Notes under the pieces: model-generated
Told to the model about the DNA's origin: nothing
The model's input: the letters and a program-made list of their open reading frames with translations, nothing else
Database searches by the model: none
In this document: piece after piece, positions 49,252 through 52,139 of the stretch
How the letters are laid out: each line of letters begins with the position of its first letter
Position numbering within the stretch: the stretch's first letter is position 1
Translations under genes and position numbers: made by a program
Assembly (NCBI GenBank): GCA_027886885.1
Contig: JAPCJP010000012.1
Span: forward strand, 1 to 52,139
From: Nitrososphaerota archaeon
GTDB taxonomy: Archaea > Thermoproteota > Nitrososphaeria > Nitrososphaerales > Gagatemarchaeaceae
Length of the DNA: 52,139 nt
Direction of reading: 5' to 3'

Positions 49252-49620
49252 TCAGGGAGAAGCCTTCGGTACGAACTTCATCGATATGGAATTGACGCAG
49301 TGCCTCGTGTTCTTCTTGGTGAGCCTCTCCCCCATGAAGACATGGCCGAGGTGAGCGCCGCAGTTGGCGCACTCTATTTCTACCCTGTCACCATCCGCGT
49401 CCGGCAACCTCTTGACTGCGCCCGGTATCTCGTCGTCAAAGGCTGGCCATCCGCACCTTGCGTCGAACTTGTCCTCGGAACGATAGAGAGGCGCCTCGCA
49501 TCTTCGGCAGACGTAGGTTCCTGGCTTGAAGTTTTCCTCGTACTCGCCGGAGAAGGGTCTCTCGGTACCCTTGTGGACTATGACCGCTTCCTCCTCTGGA
49601 GTCAGTTTGTTCATCTTCAT
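49252..49620 (-). CDS. msrB: Peptide-methionine (R)-S-oxide reductase
   Basis: From the ATG at 49620 the protein is 122 residues, a standard MsrB. Zinc cysteines are Cys38, Cys41, Cys84 and Cys87. The catalytic Cys108 is in RHCVNSISM and the resolving Cys56 is in CGWPAF; GHVF is conserved. It repairs R-methionine sulfoxide in the cytoplasm using thioredoxin. An upstream in-frame ATG at 49743 would add 41 residues of low-similarity sequence overlapping the aldehyde dehydrogenase gene and is rejected. Confidence 0.95.
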   Translation of the reverse strand: MKMNKLTPEEEAVIVHKGTERPFSGEYEENFKPGTYVCRRCEAPLYRSEDKFDARCGWPAFDDEIPGAVKRLPDADGDRVEIECANCGAHLGHVFMGERLTKKNTRHCVNSISMKFVPKASP

Positions 49621-49649
49621 GGGGTTTCCCCGAGTGCTCGCCCTCGCTC

Positions 49650-51149
49650 CTATCGGAGAGGTCTGACGATGGACTGCGGCCGCAGGTAATCGGTAAGAGC
49701 TTCTGGGCCGGAACCGCCGCCTCCCATGCCGCTCAGGTTGCATGCTGCGGATGGGACCCCGAGGGGAGAGTCGTTGTGGGCGTTGATCCAGCTGGTGCCA
49801 GCGGTCAGCGACTCCGCGACCCTGTTCGCTCTTTCCAGGTCGTTGGTCCAGACGCTGTTCGCCAGCCCGTAATTGGACATGTTGACCAGCTCGATGGCTT
49901 CCTGTTCGCTGGAGAAGGGTAGAACGTACGCGACCGGACCGAAGATCTCCTCCCTTGCACAGACATTTTCCGGCGACCCCGTCAGCAGGGCCGGGCTAAC
50001 ATAGAAGCCGCCTTCGTGTCCTGGGACGCGCAGCGGCCCCCCGGCGAGCAGCTTGCGGGCGCCTTCCTCCTCTCCCCTCTTCAGGTAGCCCAATACTCTC
50101 TGGCGTTGCTTTTCACTCACGAGAGGGCCCATCTGGGTGCTTGGCTCCAGGCCGTATCCAATCTTTATGGACTGCAGAGTCTCGACAGCTTGCTTGACGA
50201 ACTGGTCCAGAATTTTTTCATGGATGACCCAGCGGGTCGCGGTGCAGCAGAGCTGTCCCGAGTTTGCCGTGACTGCGTCCGTGAGGCCTTTGACGGCGCT
50301 CCCGACGTCAAAGTCGTCGAAGACCACGGCCGCGCCCTTGCCTCCGAGCTCGAGCTTGACGGGGACCAGGTTCCGCCCGCACGCCTCCCCGATGAGCTTC
50401 CCCACCTCGGGCGAACCCGTGAAGGACATGCGTTTGATCCCGGGATGCTTCGAGAGTGCGGCCCCCGCCGTGTGACCCAAACCTGTGACAATGTTGACGA
50501 CCCCGTCTGGGATGCCCGCCTTTTGGACCAGCTTGCAGAAGTAGAGGCTTGATAGGGGCGTGTCCTCTGCCGGCTTGACCACGACGGTGTTTCCAGCCGC
50601 CAGCGCGGGCGCGATGCCCGTCCCGATCAGCTCGACCGGGTAGTTCCACGGAAAAATGAAGGCGCACACTCCATATGGTTCCCTGAAGCTGTGGACATCA
50701 TACCCGGAGGCCGTTATCGGTACGCGGCTTTGGGTCTGGACCGACAAGTCCGCATAGTATCGCAGCGTTCTCGAGACGTTCGGGACGTCGGCGTCGTAGG
50801 CCTGCCATACAGGCTTCCCCACGTCCAGGGAGTCGAGCTGAGCGAGAATCGTACGATGGTCATCCACGAGGTCGGCCAGGCGCCGAATCGCTGCGGCCCT
50901 GCTCTTCACGTCCATCTTGGACCAGAGCCCGCTGCGGAAGGCGTCCTGTGCGGCATCGACCGCACGCCCGATGTCGCTGGCGTCGCCAGAGGAGACCCTC
51001 GCTATGCGCTTTCCTTCTCCCGGGTCGATCACGTCGAGCGTGGCTCCGCTATCGGCGTCGGTCCACTCCCCCCCGACGAACATCTTGATGTGATCAGGAG
51101 CGAGATACATGCTGACTTCGGGATCTATGGTGAATCCTTGTGTCTGCAA
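49650..51149 (-). CDS. NAD(P)-dependent aldehyde dehydrogenase
   Basis: A 499-residue aldehyde dehydrogenase with FPWNYP (Asn169), FTGSPEVG (cofactor loop), general base Glu267 (LELGGKG) and nucleophile Cys301 (SGQLCCTA), and a C-terminal [15 protein letters not shown]. The closest motifs are those of the betaine/aminobutyraldehyde group, so substrates such as 4-aminobutanal are possible, which would fit putrescine breakdown. That is inference. MsrB follows 29 bases after the stop. The start is a TTG at 51149; an ATG at residue 14 is an alternative. Confidence 0.92.
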   Translation of the reverse strand: MQTQGFTIDPEVSMYLAPDHIKMFVGGEWTDADSGATLDVIDPGEGKRIARVSSGDASDIGRAVDAAQDAFRSGLWSKMDVKSRAAAIRRLADLVDDHRTILAQLDSLDVGKPVWQAYDADVPNVSRTLRYYADLSVQTQSRVPITASGYDVHSFREPYGVCAFIFPWNYPVELIGTGIAPALAAGNTVVVKPAEDTPLSSLYFCKLVQKAGIPDGVVNIVTGLGHTAGAALSKHPGIKRMSFTGSPEVGKLIGEACGRNLVPVKLELGGKGAAVVFDDFDVGSAVKGLTDAVTANSGQLCCTATRWVIHEKILDQFVKQAVETLQSIKIGYGLEPSTQMGPLVSEKQRQRVLGYLKRGEEEGARKLLAGGPLRVPGHEGGFYVSPALLTGSPENVCAREEIFGPVAYVLPFSSEQEAIELVNMSNYGLANSVWTNDLERANRVAESLTAGTSWINAHNDSPLGVPSAACNLSGMGGGGSGPEALTDYLRPQSIVRPLR

Positions 51150-51292
51150 TTGATTATCGTGTTTCCAGGGCCCTCAACTTCTATGTAAGCAGTTCGGGGG
51201 AAATCTCCGCGGCTTATGGAATCGCGATATCAGTAAGCGTCAATCCTGGAATCGGCATCCTTAACTCCGGCTTCACAGCAATTTTTGGGACG

Positions 51293-52139
51293 ATGAGCGG
51301 ACCCGGACCGATGTGGGGGAAGGTCGTGCTAATCACAGGCGCGAATTCGGGCATCGGCAAGGCAACCGCAGCTGGCGTAGCCCGCATGGGCGCGACTGTG
51401 GTGATGGCATGTCGCGATAAGGAACGAGGAGCGACCGCCGCAGCCGAGGTCAGATCGACCAGCGGGAACCCCGCCATCTTCTCGATGCAATTGGACCTTG
51501 CATCCCAGGCGTCGGTGCGCGAGTTCGCTCAGAAATTCAGTTTGAGGTTCCAGCGGCTCGAAGTTCTGATCAACAACGCGGGCGTGAAGCCAACCAAGCG
51601 AGAGTTCACAAAGGACAAGATCGTCACGACGTTCGCGGTGAACTACCTTTCACACTTCCTTCTTACGAATCTGCTCCTCGGAAAGCTCAGGGCTTCAACG
51701 CCCTCGAGGATAGTAAACGTCACCTGTTCGGCCCACGTGGGGGCGCACATAGGTTTCCGTAACCTACAGATGAAGAGGGGGTACAAGCAGGACAAGGCCT
51801 ACGCTCAGTCGAAGCTCGCCATGGCGCTCTTCACTTACGAACTGGCCAGAAGGCTTCAGGGGACTGGAGTGACCGCCAATTGCGTCGAGCCAGGGGACAC
51901 CGAGACTAACCTAGGGCCCCAGGGTCAAGGCATCCTCGGAGCCATAACGAAGCTCCTAGGTTCATCCGTGGCGACCCCCGAAGAGGGAGCCGAGACTTCA
52001 ATCTACCTTGCGTCATCGCCGGCCCTGGTAAGCGTCAGCGGGAAGTGTTTTGCGAAGAAGGCAGAGCAAGCGTCCTCCGCTGAATCCTACGATGAAGACG
52101 ACGCGAAGAGGCTATGGAAGGAAAGCGTAAAGCTCGCAA
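51293..52139 (+). CDS. Short-chain dehydrogenase of the retinol dehydrogenase-like group, partial
   Basis: An open frame of at least 282 codons from the ATG at 51293 to the end of the window, without a stop. It has TGANSGIG (NADP-binding), NNAG, a Ser in NVTCSAHVG, and YAQSK as the catalytic Tyr/Lys. The sequence after the Rossmann core resembles the retinol dehydrogenase/protochlorophyllide reductase-like SDRs. An ATG at 51311 is a second option. A TATA-like CCTTAACT near 51259-51266 lies about 30 bp upstream. The substrate is unknown. Confidence 0.88.
   Translation, partial: MSGPGPMWGKVVLITGANSGIGKATAAGVARMGATVVMACRDKERGATAAAEVRSTSGNPAIFSMQLDLASQASVREFAQKFSLRFQRLEVLINNAGVKPTKREFTKDKIVTTFAVNYLSHFLLTNLLLGKLRASTPSRIVNVTCSAHVGAHIGFRNLQMKRGYKQDKAYAQSKLAMALFTYELARRLQGTGVTANCVEPGDTETNLGPQGQGILGAITKLLGSSVATPEEGAETSIYLASSPALVSVSGKCFAKKAEQASSAESYDEDDAKRLWKESVKLA

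Noticed and set aside
49085-49372. A 95-codon minus-strand frame between msrB and the six-helix gene
   Set aside because: It overlaps msrB in another frame and has no domain. Only its last 22 codons are intergenic, next to a TATA box for the downstream gene.

Overview
The window is high-GC archaeal chromosome. The evidence is a TFB-type general transcription factor, class II HMG-CoA reductase and a prenyl diphosphate synthase (isoprenoid ether-lipid pathway), three intron-bearing tRNA genes, a TRAM-domain RNA-binding protein, single-domain KaiC-like and HTH_45-like proteins, and many TATA boxes 22-32 bp upstream of start codons, which implies mostly leaderless transcripts. The mix suggests a TACK archaeon, most likely Nitrososphaeria/Thaumarchaeota or a relative. 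No ammonia-oxidation genes are in the window, so the exact lineage is inference. No insertion sequence, CRISPR array, phage gene or rRNA was seen. Genes are densely packed and no gene-free stretch exceeds about 210 bases.

Layout. 1-10.8 kb: a DUF4760-like fragment, a secreted protein, a class III adenylate cyclase-TolB-TPR protein, a pyruvate kinase-like enzyme, a KaiC-like ATPase overlapping a 7-TM protein, a SRPBCC protein, a small membrane protein, a cyclic-nucleotide-binding protein and a large surface protein. 10.8-15.5 kb: information processing and stress genes (LigD-type 3'-phosphoesterase, NHL propeller, zinc ribbon, TRAM protein, TFB, and a LUD protein divergent from a degenerate NUDIX protein). 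15.5-21.7 kb (minus strand): a voltage-sensor-CorA fusion, an HTH regulator in an operon with Hsp20 behind a 25-bp palindrome, an F420-type oxidoreductase, a CocE-like hydrolase and a DUF998 protein. 21.9-26.2 kb: a five-gene MoxR/DUF58/DUF4129 cluster. 26.3-32.7 kb: prenyl synthase, hydrolases, DUF72 and two beta-propeller surface proteins. 32.8-38.7 kb: tRNA-Ile, an SDR, tRNA-Ala, a bactofilin-like protein with a winged helix, a DUF1059 micro-protein, a second Hsp20 divergent from HtpX, tRNA-Val and DUF1028. 38.8-52.1 kb: HMG-CoA reductase, a RAM-domain protein, a Rieske/cytochrome b operon, a two-gene agmatine-to-putrescine operon, UPF0182, a rhomboid-like membrane protein, MsrB, an aldehyde dehydrogenase and a truncated SDR.

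How the genes fit together. Several small modules are visible: cyclic-nucleotide production and sensing (cyclase plus cNMP-binding protein), heat-shock and protein quality control (two Hsp20s, an HTH, HtpX, MsrB), a bc1/b6f-like quinol-oxidising complex with an unusual lysine at a heme-ligand position, polyamine synthesis (AguA and AguB), and isoprenoid lipid synthesis. The most novel-looking items are the voltage-sensor-CorA fusion, the Hsp20-regulator operon with its palindrome, the His-to-Lys change in cytochrome b, and the catalytically degenerate NUDIX protein sharing an intergenic region with a LUD gene.
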